From Chitinophaga alhagiae (GTDB taxonomy: Bacteria > Bacteroidota > Bacteroidia > Chitinophagales > Chitinophagaceae), in assembly GCF_003568665.1 (NCBI RefSeq), contig NZ_QXMH01000001.1, positions 620,001 to 684,000 on the forward strand: a stretch of DNA of 64,000 bases, read 5' to 3'. The notes beneath the pieces were generated by a model. The model worked only from the letters and a program-made list of their open reading frames with translations, was not told the origin of the DNA and made no database searches. Numbering within the stretch: the stretch's first letter is position 1; each line of letters opens with the position of its first letter. The position numbers and the translations under genes are program-made. This document shows, piece after piece, positions 26,844 through 36,588 of this stretch.

Positions 26844-28019
26844 ATGGAGCAGCAGCAACTACCACACCACATTGCAGAACTGATATTCAAGCACTTCCGG
26901 GAAGGTTTGCAGCCGGACGAGCAGGCCCGGCTGAACAACTGGCTGGCGGCCGATGAAAGGAACCGCACCCTGTTCGACGCTTTCAGCAACCCCTCCATGC
27001 TTGAAAAGGAGATGGCCTTTTTTGACCGTCTTGACCTGGATGCAGACTGGGAAGCCGTGGCCGTGCGCGCCGGGTACGACACTGGCCGCAACACCCGCCC
27101 ACGCCGCCGGATGCTGTACTGGTCCGCCGCCGCCAGTATATTGCTGGCTACCGGCATCTTCCTGCTTTGGCCTGGGCGCCAGGCCGCCCCACCGGCCCAA
27201 CTGGCAGCCACCGCGCCCGCCACTGCACCGCAACCGGGCGGCAACAAGGCCATGCTCCGGCTGTCTAGCGGACAAACCGTAAGCCTGGGCCACCTGGCGG
27301 GCGATACTGTGCTCAGTGAAGGCGGCTCCCGCATCAGCGGACAAAGCGGGCAACTGGTATACGATGAGGCGGCGGCCGGCGAAGCCGTTACCTACAACAC
27401 CCTCAGCACGCCCAGGGGCGGCCAGTTCAGGCTCACCCTGGCAGACGGTACGCAGGTTTGGCTCAACGCTTCTTCCTCTATCCGCTTCCCCACCCGGTTT
27501 ACGGCCAAAGACCGCACCGTGGAACTGACCGGTGAAGGATACTTTGAAGTGACCAAAGACCACAAGCCATTTTATGTATCCATAAACGGGATGAAGGTAG
27601 CGGTGCTTGGCACCCGCTTCAATGTAATGGGCTACAATGGCATTACCAGGACCACTCTGGCTGAAGGGGCTGTAAAAATACAGCTCCCCGGAGACCGCAG
27701 CTGGAACCTGAAGCCCGGCCAGCAGGCCGTAGTAGCCGTAGATAATAATGATGTAACAGTGACGCCCGCAGACATCGGCAAGGCGCTGGCCTGGAAAAAC
27801 GGGCTCTTCTATTTTAAAGACGATGCCATGGCCGACATTATTGCCCAACTGGCGCGGTGGTACGATGTAGAGGTCAGCGTCAAAGGCCCTATGCCTGCCC
27901 GGCTGTTTTCCGGGAACATCCGCCGGCAGGCATCGCTGGCCCAGGTGCTGGACATGCTGGGCTATGTGAGCGGCGCCAAAAGTACGGTAGAAGGCAGAAC
28001 GGTAACTATTCAATTTTAA
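26844..28019 (+). CDS. FecR-like anti-sigma factor with DUF4974 C-terminus
   Basis: 391 residues. N-terminal cytoplasmic part with a small helical segment (AELIFKHFREGLQPDEQARLNNWL); membrane segment about 92-109 (YWSAAASILLATGIFLLW); FecR domain about 185-285 (YNTLSTPRGGQFRLTLADGTQVWLNASSSI split by the usual strands, ELTGEGYFEV, VLGTRFNVMGYN); DUF4974 about 318-390 (DDAMADIIAQLARWYDVEV). It follows the sigma gene by 103 bp and precedes susC by 41 bp. Confidence 0.93.
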   Translation: MEQQQLPHHIAELIFKHFREGLQPDEQARLNNWLAADERNRTLFDAFSNPSMLEKEMAFFDRLDLDADWEAVAVRAGYDTGRNTRPRRRMLYWSAAASILLATGIFLLWPGRQAAPPAQLAATAPATAPQPGGNKAMLRLSSGQTVSLGHLAGDTVLSEGGSRISGQSGQLVYDEAAAGEAVTYNTLSTPRGGQFRLTLADGTQVWLNASSSIRFPTRFTAKDRTVELTGEGYFEVTKDHKPFYVSINGMKVAVLGTRFNVMGYNGITRTTLAEGAVKIQLPGDRSWNLKPGQQAVVAVDNNDVTVTPADIGKALAWKNGLFYFKDDAMADIIAQLARWYDVEVSVKGPMPARLFSGNIRRQASLAQVLDMLGYVSGAKSTVEGRTVTIQF

Positions 28020-28060
28020 CGATCAACCATACTATTCAATCGCTTTTAATCTAAAAACCG

Positions 28061-31000
28061 ATGATGAACAAACTGACATTCGCAAAGCGGGCCATGATGC
28101 TCGGCTCCTGCCTGTTGTTATTCGTCTGCCTGCGGGTTTCCGCCACGGCGCAGCAGCAGATCTCCTTATCTATGCGCAATGCAACGCTTGAACAGGTATT
28201 CAGCGCCATCAGACAGCAAACAGGCTATTACTTCCTGTACAGCAACGATGTGGTGAAAAAAGCAGGGAAGGTGAATATTGATGTGAAGGACGCCGCCATT
28301 GACAAGGTATTGAAAATATGCCTGGCCGGCCGGCAACTGACATACAAGATCATTGACCAGACCATCACCATCCAGGAAAAAGCGCCGGAACCGCTACCCG
28401 TAAAGCCGGTGGCCGACACGGTGATCACCGGTAAGGTGACAGACGAAAAGAACAACCCGCTTCCCGGCGTTACCATTGCGGTAGAAGGGTCTTCCCAGGG
28501 CGCCATCAGCAATGCGGACGGCAGCTTTTCCCTGCGCCTGCCCGCCGGCGCCCGCGCGCTTGTGTTTTCCTTTATGGGTTTTACCCAGCAGCGGGTGGAG
28601 CTGACCGGCGCCACCAACCTGCAGGTGAAACTCGCTGAAAGCACCAAGGCGCTCTCCGAAGTGGTAGTGACCGCGCTGGGCATTAAACGGGATAAAAAGG
28701 CCCTGGGGTACACCGTGGCCGAGCTGAAAGGCGCCGACCTTTCCCAGGGTAAGGAAGCCAACGTGGCCAACGCCCTCTCCGGCAAGGTGGCCGGCGTACA
28801 GGTGAGCCGCGCGGCCTCCGGCGCCGGCGGGTCTTCCAAAATAGTGATACGCGGTAACAACTCCCTGCAGGGCAATAGCCAGCCCCTGTACGTGGTAGAC
28901 GGTATCCCGCTGGACAACCAGAACCTGAAACCTGCCAGCGCCACCGGTGGTATTGACTACGGCGATGGCATTTCCAACATCAACCCGGAAGACATTGAAA
29001 GCATCTCCCTGCTGAAAGGCCCCAACGCCGCGGCGCTCTATGGCCAGCGGGGCAGTAACGGCGTGGTGCTCATCACCACCAAAACAGGCTCTTCCGGCAA
29101 AGGCCTGGGCGTACGTTTCAGTTCAGACTACTCCATCGGCAACGCCCTGGTAACACCTGATTTCCAGAACGAGTACGGCCAGGGCCTCAATAGCGATTTC
29201 ACCCACTTCCGCGCTACCGATGGAAGGATTTACACCATGGCCGAAGCAAAAACGCTGGGCCTGCAGGGGATGCCCAAAATGAGCGCCGGCCGGGACAGGA
29301 TCATGCGTAGCAGCTGGGGCGCCAAAATGGAAGGACAGGAATATGAAGACCAATGGGGCAACGTGCTGAAACTGACGCCTCAACCTAATACCTACAAGGA
29401 ATTTTTTAATACTGAAAAACAGTTCATTAATAATATCAGTGTAGACGGCGGCACGGAGAAAGTAAACTATCGTTTTTCCTATTCCAATACGCATGTAAAC
29501 GGATATGTTCCTACCAACACGCTTGACCGTAATACGTTCAACCTGCGCACACAGGCCACCATTACGCCCAAACTGCAACTGGACGCCAAGATCAATTACA
29601 TTGCGCAGAAAGGGAAAAACCGCCCCACCCTCTCCGACGCTTCTGACAACCCGGCTTACCTCTTCATCAGCCAGCCGCGCAGCATGCCCATGCACACCCT
29701 GGCCGATTATACCTGGACGGCTGAAGACGTGGCCAAACAGTTCGGTTACAGCGGCGTATTCCCGGGCCTGGAAAAAACGTACGCCACCAACAGCTCCACC
29801 GCCAACCCTTACTGGACCATTAACAACACGCATAACGAAGACAACCGCGACCGTGTGATAGGGATGCTCCGGCTTTCTTACGACTTCACCAGCTGGCTCA
29901 AACTGACCGCACGCGGCGGTACCGATTTCTACACCGACCAACGCCAGCGCTACCGGCAAATAGGCACCTACCAAAGCCGGAACAGGAACGGCGATATTGA
30001 AGAACAGGTAACGCGCGTACGTGAAGACAATTATGACCTGTTATTGAGCAGCAACCTGGAACTGAACAAAGACTTCAACCTCGGCCTGAACCTGGGCGCC
30101 AGCCACCAGAAGCGTTTCATGCGCCTCACCGGCAACACCGGCCAGGAGTTTATTGTACCCAAACTGTATGTGATCAACAACACGCTCACCAACAGCTACC
30201 TGTTTGACCTGCAGGAATCCGAGATCAACTCCGCATACGCCTCCGGCCAGCTCAGCTTCAGGGAGTTCTGGTTTGTCGATTTCTCTGCGCGGAACGACTG
30301 GTCTTCCACCCTTTCCCCGGAAAACAACTCGTTTTTCTACCCTTCAGTAAGCACCAGCCTGATACTGACAGACGCCTTGAAAATACAGAGCAACACCCTC
30401 AGCTTCCTGAAAGTACGCGCTTCCTGGGCGCAGGCGGGCAGCAGCGGCAACCCATACCAGCTCACCGGTACTTACAGCCTCGATCAGTTTACCCATGGCG
30501 GGCAGCCCATGGCTTCTTTCTCCTCCATCATCCCCGATCCCAACCTGCAGAACGAGCTGACCACCTCTACAGAGTTCGGGGCGGATGTAAGAGTACTGAA
30601 CAACAGGCTGGGCGCCAGCTTCACCTGGTACAACGCATCTACCAAAAACCAGATACTGGACGTACCCTTGCCGCTTTCAAGCCTGTTTGAATACCGCCGC
30701 GTAAATGCCGGGGAGATCCGGAACCGGGGCATTGAACTGTCTTTGAACGGCACACCCCTCAAACTCGCAAACGGCTTCACCTGGGAAAGCTCTTTCAATT
30801 TTGCCCGTAACCGCAACATGGTAGTATCCCTGGCAGACGGTGTAGACGCTTTTGTACTAGGCTCAGACCGCGGCGTGATCGTAAAGGCGGAGCCCGGTAA
30901 ACCCTTTGGTGTAATAGTGAGCAATGGTTTTGCCTGGTTGAAAGACGAACAGGGCAGAAGGCTGATTGACCCCGCTACAGGCCTGCCGCTGCGCACCAGC

Positions 31001-31597
31001 GGCCGTGTGCAGGAAGAACTGGGCAACGCCATGCCGGACTGGACGGGCGGCTTCTTCAACAGCTTCCGTTACAAGGGTTTCCAGCTCACCGGCTTGATAG
31101 ACATCCGCCAGGGCGGCATGGTATACTCCCAAAGCAACCGCGAAGAGCTGATCTACGGCACCTCCAAAAAAACACTGCCCGGCCGTGACGGCAGCTACAT
31201 AGCCTCCGGTGTGGTGGCCCAGCAGAAAGCAGACGGCACATGGGAAGGCACCGGCCAGGCCAATACCAAACCAGTGTTTGCACAAGATTACTGGAACGTA
31301 GTGGCCAGCGACAAGGAAAGCGTGGTATCTGAAGAAATGCTCAACGATGCCAGCTACATGGCCATGCGCGAAATAAGCCTGAGCTACCAGCTCCCCTCAA
31401 AAATGCTGAACGGCAAGTTCATCAAAAGGGCCGGCATAGGGCTGTACGGCAGGAACCTCTTTTACTTCCAGCGTAAAACAGACGGCTTCTCCCCTGAAGC
31501 ATCCTCCTTTAACGTGAACAATTCCTCTTTGGGCCTGGAGTCTACCTCCCTGCCTATGATGCGGAATTTTGGCATTAACCTGAACCTGGAGTTTTAA
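28061..31597 (+). CDS. SusC/RagA TonB-dependent receptor with STN domain
   Basis: 1178 residues. Signal peptide to about residue 31 (SATAQQ); STN domain about 34-105 (FSAIRQQTGYYFLYSNDV); carboxypeptidase-regulatory-like domain about 120-195 (ITGKVTDEKNNPLPGVTIAV); plug (SEVVVTALGIKRDKKALGY, IVIRGNNSLQGNSQPLYVVD, LYGQRGSNGVVLITTKTG); barrel ending in MRNFGINLNLEF. The VVVTALGIKR start of the plug is the common group paired with SusD-like_2 partners, which agrees with the next gene. Substrate unknown. Confidence 0.95.
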   Translation: MMNKLTFAKRAMMLGSCLLLFVCLRVSATAQQQISLSMRNATLEQVFSAIRQQTGYYFLYSNDVVKKAGKVNIDVKDAAIDKVLKICLAGRQLTYKIIDQTITIQEKAPEPLPVKPVADTVITGKVTDEKNNPLPGVTIAVEGSSQGAISNADGSFSLRLPAGARALVFSFMGFTQQRVELTGATNLQVKLAESTKALSEVVVTALGIKRDKKALGYTVAELKGADLSQGKEANVANALSGKVAGVQVSRAASGAGGSSKIVIRGNNSLQGNSQPLYVVDGIPLDNQNLKPASATGGIDYGDGISNINPEDIESISLLKGPNAAALYGQRGSNGVVLITTKTGSSGKGLGVRFSSDYSIGNALVTPDFQNEYGQGLNSDFTHFRATDGRIYTMAEAKTLGLQGMPKMSAGRDRIMRSSWGAKMEGQEYEDQWGNVLKLTPQPNTYKEFFNTEKQFINNISVDGGTEKVNYRFSYSNTHVNGYVPTNTLDRNTFNLRTQATITPKLQLDAKINYIAQKGKNRPTLSDASDNPAYLFISQPRSMPMHTLADYTWTAEDVAKQFGYSGVFPGLEKTYATNSSTANPYWTINNTHNEDNRDRVIGMLRLSYDFTSWLKLTARGGTDFYTDQRQRYRQIGTYQSRNRNGDIEEQVTRVREDNYDLLLSSNLELNKDFNLGLNLGASHQKRFMRLTGNTGQEFIVPKLYVINNTLTNSYLFDLQESEINSAYASGQLSFREFWFVDFSARNDWSSTLSPENNSFFYPSVSTSLILTDALKIQSNTLSFLKVRASWAQAGSSGNPYQLTGTYSLDQFTHGGQPMASFSSIIPDPNLQNELTTSTEFGADVRVLNNRLGASFTWYNASTKNQILDVPLPLSSLFEYRRVNAGEIRNRGIELSLNGTPLKLANGFTWESSFNFARNRNMVVSLADGVDAFVLGSDRGVIVKAEPGKPFGVIVSNGFAWLKDEQGRRLIDPATGLPLRTSGRVQEELGNAMPDWTGGFFNSFRYKGFQLTGLIDIRQGGMVYSQSNREELIYGTSKKTLPGRDGSYIASGVVAQQKADGTWEGTGQANTKPVFAQDYWNVVASDKESVVSEEMLNDASYMAMREISLSYQLPSKMLNGKFIKRAGIGLYGRNLFYFQRKTDGFSPEASSFNVNNSSLGLESTSLPMMRNFGINLNLEF

Positions 31598-31615
31598 GCT
31601 GTAAAAAACAAGAAC

Positions 31616-33133
31616 ATGAAAAACAGGAAATTTCTGACATATATCACAGGCGGCCTGATAAGCACGATGGTACTGATGGCCGGTTGTACCAAAGATTTTG
31701 AAGAACTGAACACGCCGCCCACTTCCGTAACGGACGTAGACGCCGGCCTGCTGTTGTCTAAAGTACAGAAAGATGCGGCCATGGTGGAGGGCAACGAAAG
31801 GGCCAACATCGAGTTCGGGTCCTGGATACAACATTGGGCCGGCGGACAGGTAGCCCCTGTAAGCCGCTACATTCAGCAACCTACGGATGGTGTGTGGGCC
31901 TCCCACTACGCGTTGCTGCGCAACCTGATGCAGATACGCACCCAGTCGCTCAAGGGCATGGAAAGCAATCCCGCGGGCAAAAGCAAGCTGGCCATCGCCA
32001 AAATCATGGAGGTAACCGTGTGGCAAAGGCTCACGGACTTATTCGGCGATGTACCTTCTTCCGAGACCAGCGAAAACGCATCTAACGTCAACACCAAACC
32101 GGTGTATGATACACAAGAATCTATTTACACGCGCCTCATCGCAGACCTGGACAATGCTATGGCCCAGCTGGACCCGGCCGATGCTTCTTACGGCAACGCA
32201 GATTTCTATTTCAAAGGCGACGCCGCCAAATGGAAACGTTTTGCCAACTCCCTGAAACTGCGCCTCGGCATGCGCATCCGTTACGCCGCTCCGCAACTGG
32301 CGGAAAAAACCGTACGCGAGGCCATGGCGCAACCGCTGCTCGCCGGCAATACAGAGAATGCGGCCATACCCACCTACAATAATGCGCAAACTACCAACGC
32401 ACACCCGGTGCTGCAGCAGTTTATAGGTGGCAGCCCTGACCTGCGCTACCTGGCCGATGCTTTGGTACGCACGCTGAAAACCAAAAACGATCCCCGCCTG
32501 CCCATGATAGCAGCACCCACTGTCAACTCCGTGAAAGCCGGTACACCAGATTACCGCGGCATGGGCGTGGCGCTGACCGATGCGGAACTGCTGGCCATCA
32601 TCAAAGACGATTATTCCACCGCATCTACCACCACCTACTTTAACAGAACGCTCAGCACACCCATCCCCTGCTATGTATTTACATATGCTGACGTATGTTT
32701 CTTCAAGGCCGAAGCCGCCCTGCTGGGCTGGGGAGCCACCGCCGCTGATGCTGAAACGTTCTTCAAAGACGGCGTAAAAGCCGCCATGGCATTGCAACCG
32801 TACAACATTACCACCATACCGCCCGCTTATGAAACCGCAGAGCTGAGCTTTGCCGGCCTCTCTGCTGAACAGCAGCTCGAAAAGATCATGACACAGAAAT
32901 GGATACTGCTGTTTGGCCGCGACTACGAAGCCTTCACCGAATGGCGCCGTACCGGCTACCCCGTGCTGACACCCGGCGGCAACCAGGGCTCCACCAACGG
33001 TACCATTCCGCGCAGGGCCGTGTACTCTTCGCTGGAGGTACTGCTGAACGGGGAAAACTACCGCGCGGCGGTAAGCAGGCTTACGCAGGGAGACGCTTAT
33101 GTTTCAAGAGTGTGGTGGGACAAGAAACCATAG
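31616..33133 (+). CDS. SusD/RagB-family lipoprotein (SusD-like_2 type)
   Basis: 505 residues. Lipobox LMAGC with Cys24, then TKDFEELNTPPTSVT. The pattern WQRLTDLFGDVPSSET, RFANSLKLRLGMRIRYA, YADVCFFKAEAALLGWG and IMTQKWILLFGRDYEAFTEWRRTGYPVL is that of the SusD-like_2 subgroup. It starts 18 bp after susC and is the last gene before a strong terminator, so this locus carries no degradative enzyme of its own and may rely on enzymes encoded elsewhere. Confidence 0.94.
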   Translation: MKNRKFLTYITGGLISTMVLMAGCTKDFEELNTPPTSVTDVDAGLLLSKVQKDAAMVEGNERANIEFGSWIQHWAGGQVAPVSRYIQQPTDGVWASHYALLRNLMQIRTQSLKGMESNPAGKSKLAIAKIMEVTVWQRLTDLFGDVPSSETSENASNVNTKPVYDTQESIYTRLIADLDNAMAQLDPADASYGNADFYFKGDAAKWKRFANSLKLRLGMRIRYAAPQLAEKTVREAMAQPLLAGNTENAAIPTYNNAQTTNAHPVLQQFIGGSPDLRYLADALVRTLKTKNDPRLPMIAAPTVNSVKAGTPDYRGMGVALTDAELLAIIKDDYSTASTTTYFNRTLSTPIPCYVFTYADVCFFKAEAALLGWGATAADAETFFKDGVKAAMALQPYNITTIPPAYETAELSFAGLSAEQQLEKIMTQKWILLFGRDYEAFTEWRRTGYPVLTPGGNQGSTNGTIPRRAVYSSLEVLLNGENYRAAVSRLTQGDAYVSRVWWDKKP

Positions 33134-33176
33134 ACGGTTGAAGAGTAGTGAACAACCTGTTTGAATCGAGAGGACG

Positions 33177-33206
33177 GGGGCTGCCGGGGAGGCGGCCCCT
33201 TTTTTT
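33177..33206 (+). terminator. Rho-independent terminator after susD
   Basis: The stem GGGGCTGCC / GGCGGCCCC (33177-33185 with 33191-33199, one T-G pair, loop GGGGA) is followed by TTTTTTT. It closes the 26177-33133 operon. Confidence 0.88.
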
Positions 33207-33220
33207 ATTAGCGACCATTC

Positions 33221-33257
33221 ATAAAGAAAGACCCGCGCCAGGCAAAGGGCGAGGGTC
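33221..33257 (-). terminator. Probable terminator of the beta-helix gene
   Basis: On the minus strand GACCCTCGCC pairs with GGCGCGGGTC (one internal mismatch, 8-nt loop), followed by TTTCTTTAT. It lies 31 bp past the stop of the 33289-34965 gene. Confidence 0.65.
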
Positions 33258-33288
33258 CTATAAAAATCTCGTCGTTCCTATACATTGC

Positions 33289-34965
33289 CTACGGCGTATT
33301 ATTCTTCTCCCAGACCGTTGCATTAAACGTCACCCCGAACTTCTTCCCATGCTCCCTGCTGGTACACGGATATGGCTCCGCCGCATTGGCCGAATGCTGC
33401 AAACCTGTCACAGAAGTAAACACAAACCCAGGGTAGGGTGATTTATGGATAGTATTATGATGCACATTGATCTGTCCAAATGCACCCGCAGCCGGCACCT
33501 GTGCGGCCCCATTGGCATAAAATACAGACAATACGCCCGGCGGCATGCCCTGGTTGGTTTTCTCAAACATGCATTCAAAGAAACGATTGTAGCTGATCTC
33601 CACATGATCCGCGAAACCGCCGCCCATCCAGTGAATTTCCGGCGCCACCAATATACCGTTCATGGCCGTGCCGGTAATTTCGTTGTTGTACACAACGCCG
33701 TTGCTGCTTTTGATGAGAATGCCACGGGAGCGGTTATATCCCACTTTATTATTGCGGATAACAAAACCTTTACCAGTATGGCTTTCATTGTAGATGATAT
33801 CACCGATGCCCATGGCCGGCAGCGCATCCAGCGTGATGCGCACGCCGCGCGTGTAGTTGGGTTTGAACAGCAAATCAGGGTACAATGCAACGATGGCCTC
33901 CCGCTCTGCCGTGGTGGGCGTGTACGGTTCAACCGCCTGCACCTTTACCTTGCCGCTTTTTGTACCGGCATACAGCACATGCTGCAGGGTATCTCCCACA
34001 TAGAACACCAGGTTTGCTTCGCGCGCTAACAGGTAGATGGATTTGGTAGCGCTGTCAATCCTGCATACGGGGAAGGAACGGCCGCAAACAATGATACAAT
34101 CGTCCCCATTATGTTTAATATCACAGTTCTCTACCAGCGGGCCAATGCTGGCCAGGCTGCTGTGTATGCCATCTGCGTTGCTGGAACGCAGGCGGGCCGG
34201 CATACCCGGTGTTACCGGGCCTCGGTCTACCTTGCAGCGGTTGTAATGCGTGCCGCTGCAGTCCCGCTCAAAGAAAGAAAAGCTGTTGGAGCCATAGATG
34301 GTCACATCCTCCACTGTGGCGTTCGTGCATTTTTCCAGTTGGAAGGCATGCGCGGCGGCGTTGGCTTTAGTAGACACTACATCCAGCACCACCAGGTCCC
34401 CTACTTTCTCATTTGCCACCCATGCCGCGTTTTTAGTCAATTTAAAGCGCCTGGTGTTCGGGATCCTCTGGAAAGAGGTATAGTGGCCTTCGCCAGTGGT
34501 AATACTATTCCTCTTTAACTGCCGTGTAGCCGCATCGTAGAATTGCACCCGGTGGTTCTTTACATTATCAACAGGGTACCCCGGGTCAATTTCTACCTCA
34601 AACCAAAGATTACTCACATTGTCCTTGGCTACAATAACACCCTGCGTGAAACAGAGCGGGTCATAGTCAATAGAGAAACCGGATATCTTTATGTTGGTGC
34701 AATTAAAGAACCGGAACGCCAGCTCCTGGGAGTTGCAAATGATGGAGGCGCCATTCCCCCTGATCTCTACGTTGTTCAGGTTGGTAAACTGGTACGCGCC
34801 ATTGGTCATATTGTTGAGCCGGTATTTGCCTGCCGGTATCTCAATAACCGGGTTGCCTTGCTGCGCATCGAGGAGGGTTTTCAGATCCGGCAGTTCCTGG
34901 GCTTTGGAAACCATGGCGGCCGCCAGCCACACACAAAGATGCAAGAGCCTGTAAGTACGTTTCAT
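33289..34965 (-). CDS. Secreted right-handed beta-helix protein (pectate-lyase-superfamily fold)
   Basis: 558 residues. Signal peptide 1-22 (AAAMVSKAQ). The body shows repeated parallel-beta-helix coils: IEIPAGKYRLNNMTNGAYQF, NVEIRGNGASIICNS, NIKISGFSIDYDP, ATVEDVTIYGSNSFSFFERDC, LVENCDIKHNGDDCIIV, FVIRNNKVGYNRSRGILIKS, GVVYNNEITGTAMNGILV, HVEISYNRFFECMF. The fold is shared by polysaccharide lyases, polygalacturonases and epimerases; I cannot assign a catalytic family. It starts 37 bp downstream of the T9SS cargo gene and is probably co-transcribed with it. Confidence 0.85.
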   Translation of the reverse strand: MKRTYRLLHLCVWLAAAMVSKAQELPDLKTLLDAQQGNPVIEIPAGKYRLNNMTNGAYQFTNLNNVEIRGNGASIICNSQELAFRFFNCTNIKISGFSIDYDPLCFTQGVIVAKDNVSNLWFEVEIDPGYPVDNVKNHRVQFYDAATRQLKRNSITTGEGHYTSFQRIPNTRRFKLTKNAAWVANEKVGDLVVLDVVSTKANAAAHAFQLEKCTNATVEDVTIYGSNSFSFFERDCSGTHYNRCKVDRGPVTPGMPARLRSSNADGIHSSLASIGPLVENCDIKHNGDDCIIVCGRSFPVCRIDSATKSIYLLAREANLVFYVGDTLQHVLYAGTKSGKVKVQAVEPYTPTTAEREAIVALYPDLLFKPNYTRGVRITLDALPAMGIGDIIYNESHTGKGFVIRNNKVGYNRSRGILIKSSNGVVYNNEITGTAMNGILVAPEIHWMGGGFADHVEISYNRFFECMFEKTNQGMPPGVLSVFYANGAAQVPAAGAFGQINVHHNTIHKSPYPGFVFTSVTGLQHSANAAEPYPCTSREHGKKFGVTFNATVWEKNNTP

Positions 34966-35002
34966 TTTTTCTGCTTGTTTTTATGGTTCGATACTGCGCA
35001 GG

Positions 35003-36337
35003 TTACAACACCAGCAGCTTCTTCGTTTCTTTTTTCTTTCCGTCGCTCAACGTTACATAGTATAGGCCTTTGGGCAGGCCCTGTACATCTACTGTAACCT
35101 TTCCCGCCTGTATGGAAGCCGGCGCTACCTGCCGTACCATCTGCCCGGTGGTATTGGTGATGACAATAAGCGGACTGGAAAGGTACTTTGCCTGGAAGGT
35201 GACCACCACCTTTTCCCTTGCAGCATTCGGGGTCAGCTCCAGGCCGAGGGAATCTGCCGGTTCATGTTCCCGGGCCAGCACATTGGCCGCCGCTGCATCA
35301 GGCGCCATCACAACAGACCTGAAAACGTTGTTGTCGTTAGCTTTGACGATGAGGGTAGGCACAATAGCGGAGAAGCTGCTGTTATAGCCGGTGCTGTCTG
35401 TCAGCGTAACTATTTCCCCGCCTTTGCCGGTGGCATTATCGTTTCTGCGGATGGCGTACAGCTGCACCGTTCCATCGGTATTGCGTTGCCCCGTAACCGC
35501 GCGGTATTTATCTGACGCCACGCCTATAGTGCCATTACTCAGCCAGGCGCCCCCTGACAGGGAGTATTTCCGCAGCAGGTTATCGTCCGCCACGTACAAC
35601 ACGTCAGACCCGCTGCCGGCGTTGACGATCAGGAACTGGTAGGGGCTGCCGGTGGCGGGAAGGCCGGGAAGGTTCACCATGGTTTGCCCTGCTGTAACCG
35701 GCAGGCCCGTGCCCACAGCAGCCAGTCGCAACGAGCCGGAGGTGGAAGTAGCGTACAGCTGCCCGTTTGATACCACCAGGCAGCGCGCGGTGGCATTGGT
35801 CAGCTGCACATGGTTAGTGCCGCCCAGCGTGGTATACATGATACCGCCGGAGCCGCCGCTCACCCAGATGCCTGAACCATCGGTCACCGCGGCCCGCACC
35901 GCCTGGCCGCTGAACGCGCTTAATGCGGTAGTGGTGTTCACGGTGCCATCGCTATTTACCACCGCTACCACCCTTTTGGCGGTATTGGCAGATGACGAAG
36001 ACACCGCAGCCGTACCAGGGTCGGCATCATAACCGGCTAGTGCCAGCTTGCTCCCGTCTTGAGACAAGCTGACATACCCTTCGGTATAATCGCTTGTTGA
36101 AATGGGCAGTGTAAGCCTTTTGTTGCTGCCCGACACGGACACGGGCATCGGGATGCTTCGTACCAGGTTGCCGCAGGAGTTATACTCATCCAGGAAAACA
36201 GGCTGGGCTACACCGGCCGCCAGGGAGTCTGCCCCCGAACCTATCCTTACCACCACAAAATTTCCAGGTATGAATGACTGGGCAAAACAATTGGACACGA
36301 ATAATACATAGGTGAGAACGTGGACAACTTTTTTCAT
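35003..36337 (-). CDS. Secreted protein with type IX secretion (T9SS) C-terminal sorting domain
   Basis: 444 residues. Signal peptide 1-20 (VSNCFAQ). The middle (about 30-355) has repeating beta-propeller-like stretches rich in VVAVVNSDG, AVRAAVTDGSGIWVSGG, CLVVSNGQLYATSTSG, VLYVADDNLLRKYSLSGG and LYAIRRND. The end (about 365-444) is a T9SS type A sorting domain: LELTPNAAREKVVVTFQAK, LIVITNTTGQMVRQV, LPKGLYYVTLSDGKKKETKKLLVL. T9SS exports such proteins to the surface. Function beyond that is unknown. Two palindromes and a TTTG/TAnnTT promoter lie upstream. Confidence 0.85.
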   Translation of the reverse strand: MKKVVHVLTYVLFVSNCFAQSFIPGNFVVVRIGSGADSLAAGVAQPVFLDEYNSCGNLVRSIPMPVSVSGSNKRLTLPISTSDYTEGYVSLSQDGSKLALAGYDADPGTAAVSSSSANTAKRVVAVVNSDGTVNTTTALSAFSGQAVRAAVTDGSGIWVSGGSGGIMYTTLGGTNHVQLTNATARCLVVSNGQLYATSTSGSLRLAAVGTGLPVTAGQTMVNLPGLPATGSPYQFLIVNAGSGSDVLYVADDNLLRKYSLSGGAWLSNGTIGVASDKYRAVTGQRNTDGTVQLYAIRRNDNATGKGGEIVTLTDSTGYNSSFSAIVPTLIVKANDNNVFRSVVMAPDAAAANVLAREHEPADSLGLELTPNAAREKVVVTFQAKYLSSPLIVITNTTGQMVRQVAPASIQAGKVTVDVQGLPKGLYYVTLSDGKKKETKKLLVL

Positions 36338-36361
36338 GTGGAATTACTTGTAAGCAACCAA

Positions 36362-36392
36362 GTAACGTAAAAAGCCATGGGGGCACAACAAA
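36362..36392 (-). promoter_or_regulatory. Putative promoter of the T9SS cargo/beta-helix operon
   Basis: On the minus strand a -33 TTTG (36389-36392) and a -7-like TACGTTAC (36362-36369, 6 of the 8 consensus positions including the free ones) are 19 bp apart. The start codon is at 36337. The palindromes at 36413-36443 lie just upstream of -33. Confidence 0.35.
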
Positions 36393-36412
36393 ACAGCGAT
36401 AATATTTTCGGT

Positions 36413-36443
36413 GGGAATGTTCCCAGCGCAAGGGAATGTTCCC
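36413..36443. promoter_or_regulatory. Two identical interrupted palindromes, candidate activator site
   Basis: GGGAATGTTCCC occurs at 36413-36424 and at 36432-36443, with start-to-start distance 19 bp. Each has five-base inverted arms around TG. The location directly upstream of the putative -33 fits an activator. The binding protein is unknown. Confidence 0.5.
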
Positions 36444-36588
36444 ATGGGTGCGGCGGTATATTATGTGAATCCTCTTTAGGACTTGTGAACAGGTGCTTTT
36501 CCGGATAGCCGAGACGTTGGATGTGGAGGCAAAGGATTTGCTGGTGGCGCGGGGGAGGTAGTTGTGGCTGAGTATAAATCCAGGCTTT

